Position numbers and translations under genes: made by a program. Under the pieces are notes generated by a model. The model saw only the letters and a program-made list of their open reading frames with translations. It made no database searches and was not told the origin of the DNA. Source: a virus. From it: a stretch of DNA of 24,391 nt. The DNA is taken from positions 1-24,391 of the IMG/VR virus record IMGVR_UViG_3300031999_003076; one strand, written 5' to 3'. This document shows, piece by piece, positions 1 to 7,524 of this stretch; position 1 is the first letter of the stretch, and each line of letters starts with the position of its first letter.

Positions 1-99
1 GCTAAGTATAAGGCGACAAGTAGGTATGCTCGGTCGCTTAGAAGGAGTAAGAACTTTATTGGCGGTGTAGGAAGGGTAAAGTTACGAACGAAGGATTAG
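1..99 (+). CDS. C-terminal end of an unidentified basic protein (partial)
   Basis: Frame 1 is open from the first base of the window to a TAG at 97-99, giving the last 32 residues of a protein whose start lies upstream. The visible part is rich in Lys and Arg, with one short hydrophobic and glycine-rich patch in the middle. The stop lies 2 bases before the next ATG, in keeping with the tight packing of the array. No family can be recognised from so little. It could also be a chance open frame. Confidence 0.45.
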   Translation, partial: AKYKATSRYARSLRRSKNFIGGVGRVKLRTKD

Positions 100-101
100 C
101 A

Positions 102-245
102 ATGAGTCAAAAGTTTTTAGTTTGTTTAGTCACCCAGTTTGCCATAATGTGTGTAATTTCAATTTTTGTTGACAAAAGTTTAAGTAAGTCTTTATATTGG
201 TTAGGAGCTTGTCTATTGAATATTGGCGTATTGTTAATGAAGTAG
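102..245 (+). CDS. Small two-helix membrane protein, 47 aa
   Basis: An ATG at 102 preceded by AAGGA (91-95) opens a 47-residue frame. It has a hydrophobic segment at about residues 5-23, a short polar turn with Asp, Lys and Ser at 24-30, and a second hydrophobic segment at about 31-46, so it looks like a helical hairpin in the inner membrane. There are no cysteine pairs and no signal-peptidase site. It fits exactly between the partial gene and the methyltransferase. Tiny membrane proteins are common in phage accessory regions; no function can be given. The good ribosome binding site and the uninterrupted hydrophobic pattern support it being real. Confidence 0.6.
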   Translation: MSQKFLVCLVTQFAIMCVISIFVDKSLSKSLYWLGACLLNIGVLLMK

Positions 246-254
246 GAAGTAAAA

Positions 255-917
255 ATGTTGAAGATGGTAAGGATAGATTGCGATGTACTTGGTTATAAGT
301 TTCATGTTTATGACTTTGAGAAGTCAATAAGTCATGAGTACATAATGAGAGATATACGTGAACAAGATATGTATAAGCTAAAAAAGTTTAATGGAATTGA
401 CGGTAATATTCTTGATGTAGGTGCGAATATTGGCATAATGTCGATTTTGTTTGCTAAGATGTTCCCAAGCTTTAAGATATACGCGATAGAGCCTTTAAAG
501 TGTAGCTACAATAATTTGTGTAAAGCTATTAGTGAGAATGGCACAAGCAATATTTTTGCGTATAATTTAGCAGTTGGTGATGAGAATACTGAGTGCTATG
601 CTGCAGCCGGTGAAGAGATGAGTGGTGGTGCTCATTGCTATAAGAAGTTTGAGGATATAAAAAGTTATGCTACTGAGAATACTGTTAGAATGGTAACGCC
701 TAAAGAGTTGTTTAAGATAATTGGCATTTCAAGATTTGCTTTGTTAAAGATGGACTGTGAGGGAGGAGAGCACGGATTTTTTAAAAGTCTTACTGATAAA
801 GAAATAGATGATTGTTTTGAGCATATTACTGCTGAGTTTCATGGCCATGAGGCGGGTAGTTTGGTTGCTAGAATAAAAGATATAAAGAAAGAGAAAGCAG
901 CTCTTTGGTGTATTTAA
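255..917 (+). CDS. FkbM-type SAM-dependent methyltransferase
   Basis: The 220-residue protein has the Rossmann methyltransferase core. The glycine-rich SAM loop LDVGANIG is at residues 53-60, the acidic end of strand 2 (AIEP) at 77-80, and the FkbM-family signature KMDCEGGE at 165-172 near the C-terminus. FkbM enzymes usually O-methylate sugars or polyketides, so a modified saccharide is a plausible substrate, but nothing here fixes it. GGAAG at 245-249 precedes the ATG at 255; a second ATG at 264 is possible. It sits upstream of the replication genes, about 9 kb from the glycosyltransferase. Methylation of a glycosylated base or of a surface sugar are both possible. Confidence 0.75.
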   Translation: MLKMVRIDCDVLGYKFHVYDFEKSISHEYIMRDIREQDMYKLKKFNGIDGNILDVGANIGIMSILFAKMFPSFKIYAIEPLKCSYNNLCKAISENGTSNIFAYNLAVGDENTECYAAAGEEMSGGAHCYKKFEDIKSYATENTVRMVTPKELFKIIGISRFALLKMDCEGGEHGFFKSLTDKEIDDCFEHITAEFHGHEAGSLVARIKDIKKEKAALWCI

Positions 918-930
918 TGACGAGGTGGCT

Positions 931-1080
931 ATGGAATATGAAGAAGAGTTTTGCCCGGATTGTGGAGAACGTATGGAATTAGTTAAAGTTGGCATGGATA
1001 GTGAGGGGAATGCTATAGATATGACCCCTTATTGGAAATGTGTTCGCTGTAGGTTAGAGATGGAAGTAAATGAGTGTTAA
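931..1080 (+). CDS. Small zinc-ribbon protein, 49 aa
   Basis: The ATG at 931 follows GAGGTG (922-927). The 49-residue product has two CxxC knuckles, C8-P-D-C11 and C37-V-R-C40, separated by 25 residues, which is the layout of a minimal zinc ribbon. The N-terminus is acidic. The stop codon TAA at 1078-1080 overlaps the proposed promoter element of the sliding-clamp gene. No specific family is recognised. Similar small zinc ribbons in phages are often nucleic-acid-binding or inhibitory peptides, which is only an analogy. Confidence 0.65.
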   Translation: MEYEEEFCPDCGERMELVKVGMDSEGNAIDMTPYWKCVRCRLEMEVNEC

Positions 1081-1107
1081 GCGCTTTTCTTTGTTTATAC
1101 TGTAAGG
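1072..1107 (+). promoter_or_regulatory. Promoter-like element upstream of the sliding clamp gene
   Basis: GTGTTAA at 1074-1080 lies exactly 20 bases (start to start) before TTTATA at 1094-1099, inside TTGTTTATACTGTAAGG. The same pair with the same offset recurs at about 7481 and 14831, and the TTTATA half at 2745. TATACT (1096-1101) resembles a sigma-70 -10 box, but the upstream half is not a TTGACA-type -35, so a phage-specific or modified polymerase is possible. The palindrome AAGCGCTT lies between the halves. Confidence 0.5.
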
Positions 1108-1129
1108 AACATTAAAAGAAAGGAGAGAC

Positions 1130-1828
1130 ATGAGAGCTGATAGAGCAAAGATTCTAAGAGGATTGGGTTTGGTAACAGTTGGAGATATAAGTGCTATAGC
1201 CATATCTCAGCAAGGAGAGGTTTGTGCAAGAAGTACAGATGCTGTGAATATCGTTGTTGGTAATGTTGGCATTGAGGATATGGATGAGAATTGGGCATTA
1301 CCAGACGTTGCATTATTTATTCGTATGCTACGTAGTTTTACGTCTGCTAAGATAGAAATTGTTCGTAAGCGGAGTAGCTTTGCTTTAAGTGGTGACGGTG
1401 TGGAATGGAAGTATCGTCTTGGAAATTATGAAAGTTTGGCTACAACTTCGTTGGATGATGTGATAGGTGCTATTGGTAAGCCTAAGTTAAGTATACCTAC
1501 GACGGTTGATACTTTGAAGAGAATATCAACGACACAGTCTGTGGTATGTGCTGAGTATATCCATTTTGTTTCGAACGATGGAAAGATAAAAGTTGTGGTT
1601 GGAGAAGAGGATACCTATTCTGGTATAATTGATTTAGAGGTATCGCCTGAAATGGATTTTGAGATAAAGGTCCCCGCAGCAAGATTTGTAGAGATAGTTA
1701 GCAAGATTGATGAACCGAACATAAAGCTTCAGTTTCATGTCGACAAGGCGAAGGTTATTCGATTTGCGATGTCGAAGTTTAGCTGGTTAGTCGGTGCTGT
1801 CACTAAAATTGAGAAGCTTGGTGAATAA
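1130..1828 (+). CDS. DNA polymerase sliding clamp (PCNA / T4 gp45-like)
   Basis: This 232-residue protein has the size of a PCNA or T4 gp45 monomer (about 228 residues, two clamp folds, trimeric ring). Sequence conservation is weak, as is usual for phage clamps. The alternating hydrophobic strand pattern over two halves (roughly 1-110 and 120-232) fits the family. The main support is context: its stop overlaps by one base the start of an RFC-type clamp loader ATPase. It should act as the processivity ring for the polymerase at 5046. AGGAGAG at 1121-1127 serves the ATG at 1130. Sure of clamp identity by neighbourhood, less sure from sequence alone. Confidence 0.75.
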   Translation: MRADRAKILRGLGLVTVGDISAIAISQQGEVCARSTDAVNIVVGNVGIEDMDENWALPDVALFIRMLRSFTSAKIEIVRKRSSFALSGDGVEWKYRLGNYESLATTSLDDVIGAIGKPKLSIPTTVDTLKRISTTQSVVCAEYIHFVSNDGKIKVVVGEEDTYSGIIDLEVSPEMDFEIKVPAARFVEIVSKIDEPNIKLQFHVDKAKVIRFAMSKFSWLVGAVTKIEKLGE

Positions 1829-2718
1829 TGCTAATTGAGAAGTATAGACCACGTAGATTAGATGACATGCTTCTTGGCCCGGAAAATAAGGCTGCTTTCG
1901 AAAGATTTATTGCTGAGAAAACGTTTCCTCATTTATTTTTTGTTGGTGGACCGGGAACTGGAAAGACGACTGTTGCAAGAATACTTTGTCGGGAGATTAA
2001 GGCTGAGGCCATGGAACTTAACGCATCAGATGAGCGAGGTATAGACATAATACGTGAGAAGGTAAAGTCGTTTATGAGTACTGAGATGATTGTTGGAAAG
2101 AGCATGAAGGTTGTATTATTCGATGAAGCCGACCAGTTAACAAAAGATGCACAGACATCTTTACGCAATATGCTTGAAGCTCACCATGTAAATACGAGTG
2201 TAATATTTTCGTTAAACTACCCCAGGAAAATGATTGACCCATTGGTAAGTAGATGTCAGGTATATAAGTTTGAAAGTCAGTCTGTTGCTAATGCTGCAAA
2301 GCTTTTTAAGACAATTCTTGAGAAGGAAAAGGTAGCATATATGCCTAATGATTTATTTAATCTTGCTACTGACTGCAAAGGTGATTTACGAAAGGGCATA
2401 GGAATACTTGAAAGAGATACGGTTAAAAAAGTTTTTAAGTATTCTGGTGTGTTTCTTGCTTATGCGGCAAGCGTGGGTGAATTGATTAAACTTGTTCATG
2501 CAAATAAGCTTGAAGAGCTTAACATAGAGCTTAGAAAGGAAATAGACTATGAGCAAGTTTATCGCGATGTATTTGAGGAACATTGGATGACGCCAGGTAT
2601 GAATCGTGAAAAGATTTTACCGATTATAGAAGAGTATACGTATAAGCATTCGAATACTTTTGAGCCGCGTATAAACTTTATTTTCTTTTTACAAGCTCTA
2701 GCTAGATATATTGTTTAG
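1828..2718 (+). CDS. RFC small-subunit-like clamp loader ATPase (gp44-like)
   Basis: A 296-residue AAA+ ATPase. Walker A GPGTGKT is at 41-47, the RFC-box sequence ELNASDERG at 63-71, Walker B DEAD at 99-102, and the SRC arginine-finger motif at 141-143. It would load the clamp encoded just upstream onto primer-template. NASDERG is the form found in archaeal and eukaryotic RFC small subunits rather than in bacterial DnaX. The ATG at 1828 overlaps the clamp stop (TAATG), so translation is probably coupled. No second subunit like T4 gp62 or RFC-L is seen in the window; it may be elsewhere, or the loader may be a homo-oligomer. Confidence 0.93.
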   Translation: MLIEKYRPRRLDDMLLGPENKAAFERFIAEKTFPHLFFVGGPGTGKTTVARILCREIKAEAMELNASDERGIDIIREKVKSFMSTEMIVGKSMKVVLFDEADQLTKDAQTSLRNMLEAHHVNTSVIFSLNYPRKMIDPLVSRCQVYKFESQSVANAAKLFKTILEKEKVAYMPNDLFNLATDCKGDLRKGIGILERDTVKKVFKYSGVFLAYAASVGELIKLVHANKLEELNIELRKEIDYEQVYRDVFEEHWMTPGMNREKILPIIEEYTYKHSNTFEPRINFIFFLQALARYIV

Positions 2719-2720
2719 GG

Positions 2721-2762
2721 TTGTTCGAGTAGCTGCGATGTTTGTTTATACTTATGTAAGGA
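2721..2762 (+). promoter_or_regulatory. Promoter-like element upstream of folE
   Basis: TTTGTTTATAC at 2741-2751 followed by TAAGGAGG (2757-2764) matches the elements at 1094, 7501 and 14851. The upstream GTGTTAA half is poorly conserved here; TTGTTCGAG at 2721-2729 is at best a variant at a different offset. It lies in the 53-base gap after the clamp loader gene and would start the folE transcript. Confidence 0.4.
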
Positions 2763-2771
2763 GGAGAGTAA

Positions 2772-3350
2772 ATGCGAAAGTTTAATAAAGAGAAATTAGA
2801 AAAAGCGGCAATTGCTTTAATTGACGCACTTGAATTGGATTTGCATGACCCTAATTTTGTAGATACGCCTAGTCGGATAGCTAGAATGTACGATGAGATA
2901 TGCTTGCCTAAAGAAGAGATAGAGGAACAAGTAAAGACGTACTTATCAAAGACGTTTCCTAGTCAGTATGATGGCATGGTAATTAGCAGAGGAATTCGTG
3001 CATATTCTGTATGCGGACATCACTTGCTACCGATAATTCTAGATGTGACATTAGCTTATATTCCTACTGATAAAGTGCTTGGCTTATCGAAGCTGGCACG
3101 CGTTGCTGTGACAATGGCTAAGCGACCACTAATCCAGGAAGACTATACACGTGATTTGGCAAGGATAATGATGGCGGTGTTAAAGCCTAAAGGTGTTGGT
3201 ATATACGTTGAAGGGGTACACTATTGCCAGACTATGCGTGGTGCTATGCAGAGAGATGCTATTATGACAACAACAGAAGTATTGGGGTGCTTTCGTAAAG
3301 ATGAGAAGACTAGAAGTGAGTTTCTTTTGGAAGCACGAACTAGAGTATGA
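2772..3350 (+). CDS. folE: GTP cyclohydrolase I
   Basis: FolE converts GTP to 7,8-dihydroneopterin triphosphate, the first step toward 7-deazaguanines and folate. The 192-residue protein has the zinc and catalytic residues C81, H83, H84 (CGHHLLP), H150 and C152 (GVHYCQTMRG), the GLSKLAR motif at 104-110, and the guanine-contacting QE at 122-123. The usual CEHH is CGHH here, a Glu-to-Gly change beside the zinc ligand. QueD, QueE, QueC and DpdA are in the same window, so it most likely feeds DNA modification rather than folate. AAGGAGGAG upstream of 2772 gives a strong start; the 3' end overlaps the next gene by 4 bases. Confidence 0.95.
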   Translation: MRKFNKEKLEKAAIALIDALELDLHDPNFVDTPSRIARMYDEICLPKEEIEEQVKTYLSKTFPSQYDGMVISRGIRAYSVCGHHLLPIILDVTLAYIPTDKVLGLSKLARVAVTMAKRPLIQEDYTRDLARIMMAVLKPKGVGIYVEGVHYCQTMRGAMQRDAIMTTTEVLGCFRKDEKTRSEFLLEARTRV

Positions 3351-3859
3351 GACTTGGTAGCGCCGTTAGAAATCAGATACGCTTAAAGTGCATTACTTGC
3401 GGTAAGTGGTTTAGTATAACGACGAACCATTTGCATTTGTATACTGAAGAGGTTAGAAGAACGTGGACGTGTGGTTTGCATCATAAGGATAGAGTTATTC
3501 CGAAAGGTAGTATTGTAAAGGAGGGAGCCACTATGGATGAACAGAAGAATGAACAGCCTGGAATAGTTGAGGAACAGGGAGTAAAAGGACAGCCTGAACA
3601 AGTCCTCGAGGAAGAGACACTTAAGAAAGCTGTAATGAAGATGGCCTACACTAAGAAATGGAAAGCAATACTTATTGGTAGGTATGCTGCAGGAGCAAAG
3701 ACAGTAACGCCCTTTATGGCTGTTGTAGAAGAGATTGTAATGACTAAGGTGCGTTCCAGAAATCCTGACGACCTGGAAAAACGGCGTGAGGACATGCGGC
3801 AGAATGCGAAAAAGGTACTTGCTAAGGCTTTCCCTGAGTTAGGTATAATCCCTAAATAG
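3347..3859 (+). CDS. Unknown protein with N-terminal zinc-finger module; internal start likely
   Basis: The 170-residue frame starts at an ATGA overlap with the folE stop. Residues 1-62 carry C15-x2-C18 and later C42 with H45/H46, a possible zinc finger. Residues 63-170 form a different region: an acidic, Gln-rich linker (about 63-90) followed by a basic helical domain with many Lys and Arg. A near-perfect ribosome binding site lies inside the gene in front of an in-frame ATG at 3533, so the second half is probably also made alone as a 108-residue protein. No family is recognised. Its place between folE and the dpdA leader suggests a link to the modification genes, without proof. Confidence 0.7.
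   Translation: MRLGSAVRNQIRLKCITCGKWFSITTNHLHLYTEEVRRTWTCGLHHKDRVIPKGSIVKEGATMDEQKNEQPGIVEEQGVKGQPEQVLEEETLKKAVMKMAYTKKWKAILIGRYAAGAKTVTPFMAVVEEIVMTKVRSRNPDDLEKRREDMRQNAKKVLAKAFPELGIIPK
3518..3535 (+). promoter_or_regulatory. Strong internal ribosome binding site and in-frame start
   Basis: AAGGAGGG at 3518-3525 stands 7 bases before ATG 3533, in frame with the gene starting at 3347. It is stronger than the gene's own start signal, so the short C-terminal product of 108 residues is likely made in excess. Confidence 0.65.
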
Positions 3860-3981
3860 CCCGTAAAGACCCTTAGAAATCACGCGGCGAATGGCCTAGC
3901 ACATGGTTTGCTAGGCATAACCATATCCCAGGATACCCCTGGTTTAGGATACGCTAAAAGCGATTAAAGAAGGTATAAGAT
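3860..3981 (+). promoter_or_regulatory. Structured leader RNA candidate upstream of dpdA
   Basis: This is the longest gap between genes in the window. It can fold into three hairpins in a row. The first pairs GCCTAGCA (3894-3901) with TGCTAGGC (3909-3916), 8 perfect base pairs and a 7-base loop. The second pairs CCAGG (3928-3932) with CCTGG (3938-3942), extended by ATC/GAT (3925-3927, 3948-3950). The third pairs CGCT (3952-3955) with AGCG (3959-3962). The first loop, ATGGTT (3903-3908), is also complementary to AACCAT (3919-3924), allowing a pseudoknot or an alternative hairpin that would break the first stem. GAAGG (3969-3973) is the dpdA ribosome binding site. It does not match the preQ1-I or preQ1-II consensus as I know them. 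No U-run terminator is seen. Confidence 0.5.
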
Positions 3982-5046
3982 ATGAATGTACCTTTACCGA
4001 CATTTATAACTGTAGTAATGAATATAGATTTTGACGAAAAAGATGGGAAGGTAGTAATCCCTGAATTTTTATGGAATTTTGATGCGATACTTTGCAGCGC
4101 AGGATTTTGGTATCCGCATACTCTCTTTGAGAAAAAAGGTAAGATAATGGTAGATTCCGCGGGCTTCCAGTTTCGCGGTCGGGCTAACCTACATAGACGA
4201 GGTGAGTTTCTTAGTCTGAGAGAAAAGTATTATCGTTGGCAGTGTGAGTATGGTGACTATATCATTGGTGGGGATATCCCGATTGGTATAACTAAGGATA
4301 TTAAGTTTATTAAAAATACGTTAGAGTTATCATTGAATAATATGCAGCTCCAATTTGATTTAGGTGCAGAGGGTCGTTACGTTAATGTTATACATGGTAG
4401 AGAGCCTGAGATAATTCGTTATTGGTATAGCGGAGTAAAAAAATTCCCTAGTATTGGTTGGGCATTTGGTTCTGCTTTAAAGACTTCTGTGTATGGTTTC
4501 GCTTTGCAATTGATAGCTCTTTATGAGTTAGGGGCATTTAAGCAGAAGCAGAAGATAATCCATTGTTTAGGAGCAACATCAAGAAAAGTCGCTGTTGGGA
4601 TGCATTATCTCGTTGAGAAGTTAGGAATAGAAACTGAGATGTTATCTTTTGATGCATCTAGTTCATCGGCGCATCGGTTTGGTATGCTTATAGATGAGAA
4701 TGGGGATGGCTTATCTTTCAAGGATGTTCGTGAAGGCAGGCCTTTTTTTCTTTGGAATGGCGAGAAGCTTGTTGATATACCGGCTAAGCTTGGCGGTGAA
4801 AGATTATATCATGTGATGAGAACAAATATGGAGAATGCTGTAAATGCTTGGAAAAAGAATGTTCAGAGAGTTGTTAGAGAGAAAGGAGAAGAGTATGATA
4901 GTTTGGTAGTTAGTAGTGGCGCCAAGTTTGTTTATGATACTTGGAAGGAACTTGGAGTGGATGGGTTGTGTAAAGAGATAGACCGTAGGGGTTTGATGGG
5001 AAGAGTATCAGCGATTGAAGCTATCGATAGCTGTAGGATTCTTTGA
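3982..5046 (+). CDS. dpdA: DpdA-like DNA guanine transglycosylase (7-deazaguanine insertion)
   Basis: The 354-residue protein is a phage-type member of the tRNA-guanine transglycosylase superfamily. DSAGFQ at 58-63 corresponds to the TGT motif with the catalytic Asp (D58), GGDIP is at 96-100, IHGRE at 137-141, and LSFDASS at 221-227 places a candidate nucleophile at D224. The TGT zinc site (CxCxxC with His) is not seen. DpdA enzymes exchange guanine in DNA for a 7-deazaguanine made by the FolE-QueD-QueE-QueC route, all of which is encoded here. It follows a structured leader and overlaps the polymerase gene (TGATG), consistent with modification coupled to replication. A tRNA-modifying role is less likely in this setting. 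Confidence 0.85.
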   Translation: MNVPLPTFITVVMNIDFDEKDGKVVIPEFLWNFDAILCSAGFWYPHTLFEKKGKIMVDSAGFQFRGRANLHRRGEFLSLREKYYRWQCEYGDYIIGGDIPIGITKDIKFIKNTLELSLNNMQLQFDLGAEGRYVNVIHGREPEIIRYWYSGVKKFPSIGWAFGSALKTSVYGFALQLIALYELGAFKQKQKIIHCLGATSRKVAVGMHYLVEKLGIETEMLSFDASSSSAHRFGMLIDENGDGLSFKDVREGRPFFLWNGEKLVDIPAKLGGERLYHVMRTNMENAVNAWKKNVQRVVREKGEEYDSLVVSSGAKFVYDTWKELGVDGLCKEIDRRGLMGRVSAIEAIDSCRIL

Positions 5047-7484
5047 TGAAGAAGCAAAATATAAAAATGACAATGCAGTCTATCCTTGGTGGTTCGGTGG
5101 CTGAGGTAACTGATGAAAAGAAGAAAGGTAAGTCCGCTAAAGTGTCTTGTGAAAATTGCCCTCTTAATGGAAAGACAAAGGTTATAGACCCACCTAAGGT
5201 AGCTGCAAGTATTCTCATTGTTGGAGAGGCTCCTGGAAAGGAAGAAGAAGCCCAAGGTAAACGATTTGTTGGAAAAAGCGGACAGCTACTTCGTTCTTGT
5301 TTGGATAGAGTTGGCATATCAGTTGATAAGGATGTACAGTTTACGAATGTATGTAATTGTCGACCGTCGAATGAGCGTGGTGATAATCGAACACCTGAGG
5401 GAAAAGAAATTGGCGTATGTTCCAAGCTTTATTTAGCTAGAGATATAGAACGCTTTAAGCATATTATTGTTGTTGGAAAGACCGCGGAAGAGGCGGTTTT
5501 AGGTGAAACGAATTCTTTTGCAAGAGGGAATGTTGTTTGGCATGGGGAAAAGCGTGTGGCTGTAACGCATCACCCAGCATCTATTTTAAGAAATCCTAAC
5601 GCAGCAGATGAGTATGTAATGGACTTTCGTTTCTTTAAGTCCGTATTCATTGATGACTACGAGCCGAAATACACTTTGGTTGACAGTATAGAAACAAGAA
5701 ATGCCCTTTATGCTAGCGTATTAAAATTAAAGATAGTAGTTGTTGATATAGAGACTACTGGACTAGAAGTAACAGACCAGATAACTCTCGTCGGCTTTTG
5801 CACCAATGATGGCGCATTTGTTGTACCGATTATAGGCAAGTTTATGGAAAATATTGAGGTAGTAAAGAAATGCCTATCGGTAAAAGATATAACTTACGTA
5901 CCACATAATGCGACATTTGAGTATAAGATGTTGAATAGTAACGGGCTTTGTGACTCAAGAATACACTATGATGATACGATGATAAATGCTTATTTGATTA
6001 CGCAAGGAAAAGGACGGGCTGGATATAAGTTAAAAAGTGTTGCAGTTGAGTTTGGCTTTAGATGGGCAAACTTAGTTTTGAATCCGGCAACAGAGCAAGA
6101 CTTTAAAAAGCTTTGTGCTTATAATGCAGAAGACTTAATCAATACTTGGAAGCTTTACTTTGAGCAGAAAGAAATGATGTCTAAAAATGGCTTGGCTAAT
6201 GTTGCAAAGAAAGTAACTGCACCAGCAATACCTATCATTGGTGATATGGAACGTTATGGCGTTAAGATAAATGTAGCAGGATTAGATGTAATTAGAAAGA
6301 GGTTAACTAAGCAGATATCGATACTGACCGAAGAGTTAACAGATAAGTTTGGTGAAAGGAATTGGAATAGTACGAAACAGCTTCAAGAAATATTTGCGGG
6401 ATTGCTTGACACAGAAGATGTTAAGAAGACTCCTGGAGGTAAGATAAGTACTGATGAAGGTGCTTTGAAGGCTTGTTTAGAGAGATGTGACAGTAATGAG
6501 AAATTGCCAAGTAGAGAAAATATAATATTTATTTGTGAGAGACTTTTGAAGCTGAGAGGAGCTTCCAAGCTTTTAGGAACATACGTAGAAGGTTTGACAA
6601 AGCGTTTAAGTTCGGATGGCAGGCTTAGGGGTAACTTTTCCTTAATTGGAACTGCGACAGGGAGGTTGTCTTCATTTGACCCAAACTTGCAAAATATTCC
6701 AAGAGGAAGTATTATTAAGTCTATATTTGTCGCTGAAGATGGCTATTCATTGATAGAAGCAGACTTGTCCCAAATTGAGTTAAGGGTAGTTGCTTCTATC
6801 GCTCCAGAGCAGGTAATGATTGATGCTTATAATAGAGGCACTGACTTGCATAGATTAACTGCAAGTTTAGTTTCCGGAGTGCCTTTGGAGCAGATAACGA
6901 AAGAACAAAGACAGACTGCAAAGTCGATTAACTTTGGTTTGATATATGGCATGTCTTGGCAAGGCTATAAAGCATACGCAAAAAATGAGTATGATATTAT
7001 TTTGACTAATGAGCAAGCACAGCAGTTTAGACAAACGTTCTTTGAGAAGTATCCTGGAATAAGAGAATGGCACTTAGAAGTTGAAACTAAAATGCGACAT
7101 GGCATGAATGAAGTTCGTACGGTTATGGGTAGGATAAGGTATCTAAAAGATGAGGAGTTCCTTCCTGGATTTTCAGGTGAGCAGGAGCTTGGACATAAAA
7201 TAAGGCAAGCGTTAAATACGCCCGTTCAGTCAGCGGCATCTGACTTGAATTTACAGGCTATGCGCGTAATTTGGGAAAAAATAGATAGTAGTTATTGTCG
7301 ATTTTTGCTAACAGTGCATGACGAATTTATGTTGGAATGCCGTGATGATAAGATACAGGAGGTATTGGCTTTGATTAAAGAGAGCGCACAGCAGGTTCAA
7401 AAGAATAATGATTGGCTTAAAGTGCCTTTTATATTTGATGTTAAGGTTGGAAAGAGTTGGAGCGAACTTAAAGAGGTTGAGTGA
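5046..7484 (+). CDS. Uracil-DNA glycosylase-like domain fused to family A DNA polymerase
   Basis: The 812-residue protein starts at ATG 5046, overlapping the dpdA stop; a TTG one codon earlier is unlikely. Residues 30-205 are a family 4-type UDG: GEAPGKEEEAQGKRFVGK (60-77), HHPAS (175-179), and likely 4Fe-4S cysteines C35, C38, C105 and C125. Residues 228-370 are a 3'-5' exonuclease: DIET (234-237), HNATFEY (287-293) and Y359-D363. Residues 380-812 are the polymerase: motif A with D573 (DLSQIELR), motif B R622-K626-F630-Y634, motif C HDE at 758-760. It is probably the replicative polymerase, used with the clamp. In exonuclease motif II the usual Asp is Glu (E292). SPO1 phage polymerase also carries a UDG-like N-terminus, so the fusion has precedent. 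Confidence 0.94.
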   Translation: MKKQNIKMTMQSILGGSVAEVTDEKKKGKSAKVSCENCPLNGKTKVIDPPKVAASILIVGEAPGKEEEAQGKRFVGKSGQLLRSCLDRVGISVDKDVQFTNVCNCRPSNERGDNRTPEGKEIGVCSKLYLARDIERFKHIIVVGKTAEEAVLGETNSFARGNVVWHGEKRVAVTHHPASILRNPNAADEYVMDFRFFKSVFIDDYEPKYTLVDSIETRNALYASVLKLKIVVVDIETTGLEVTDQITLVGFCTNDGAFVVPIIGKFMENIEVVKKCLSVKDITYVPHNATFEYKMLNSNGLCDSRIHYDDTMINAYLITQGKGRAGYKLKSVAVEFGFRWANLVLNPATEQDFKKLCAYNAEDLINTWKLYFEQKEMMSKNGLANVAKKVTAPAIPIIGDMERYGVKINVAGLDVIRKRLTKQISILTEELTDKFGERNWNSTKQLQEIFAGLLDTEDVKKTPGGKISTDEGALKACLERCDSNEKLPSRENIIFICERLLKLRGASKLLGTYVEGLTKRLSSDGRLRGNFSLIGTATGRLSSFDPNLQNIPRGSIIKSIFVAEDGYSLIEADLSQIELRVVASIAPEQVMIDAYNRGTDLHRLTASLVSGVPLEQITKEQRQTAKSINFGLIYGMSWQGYKAYAKNEYDIILTNEQAQQFRQTFFEKYPGIREWHLEVETKMRHGMNEVRTVMGRIRYLKDEEFLPGFSGEQELGHKIRQALNTPVQSAASDLNLQAMRVIWEKIDSSYCRFLLTVHDEFMLECRDDKIQEVLALIKESAQQVQKNNDWLKVPFIFDVKVGKSWSELKEVE

Positions 7485-7516
7485 TAACGCTAGCTAATTG
7501 TTTATATGATAGGAGG
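7480..7516 (+). promoter_or_regulatory. Promoter-like element upstream of the recombination genes
   Basis: GTGATAA (7481-7487) and TTTATA (7501-7506) keep the 20-base offset of the elements at 1074 and 14831, followed by TGATAGGAGG. As in those cases, the upstream half overlaps the stop region of the preceding gene. It would drive the UvsY, SSB and UvsX genes. Confidence 0.45.
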
Positions 7517-7524
7517 ATATGAAG

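Noticed and set aside
744-995. Minus-strand genes such as this one and those at 4932-5425 and 20249-21358
   Set aside because: They are antisense to well-identified genes, have no ribosome binding sites or recognisable products, and read as shadows of codon bias.
1828-2718. Archaeal virus origin, suggested by the RFC-like clamp loader
   Set aside because: The peptidoglycan hydrolase with signal peptide, the family A polymerase, UvsX/UvsY/gp32 and consistent AGGAGG sites all indicate a bacterial host.
3860-3981. A tRNA or a known preQ1 riboswitch in the dpdA leader
   Set aside because: No T-loop GTTCRANNC or acceptor/anticodon layout is seen, and the sequence does not fit the preQ1-I or preQ1-II consensus patterns. 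It is kept only as an unclassified structured leader.
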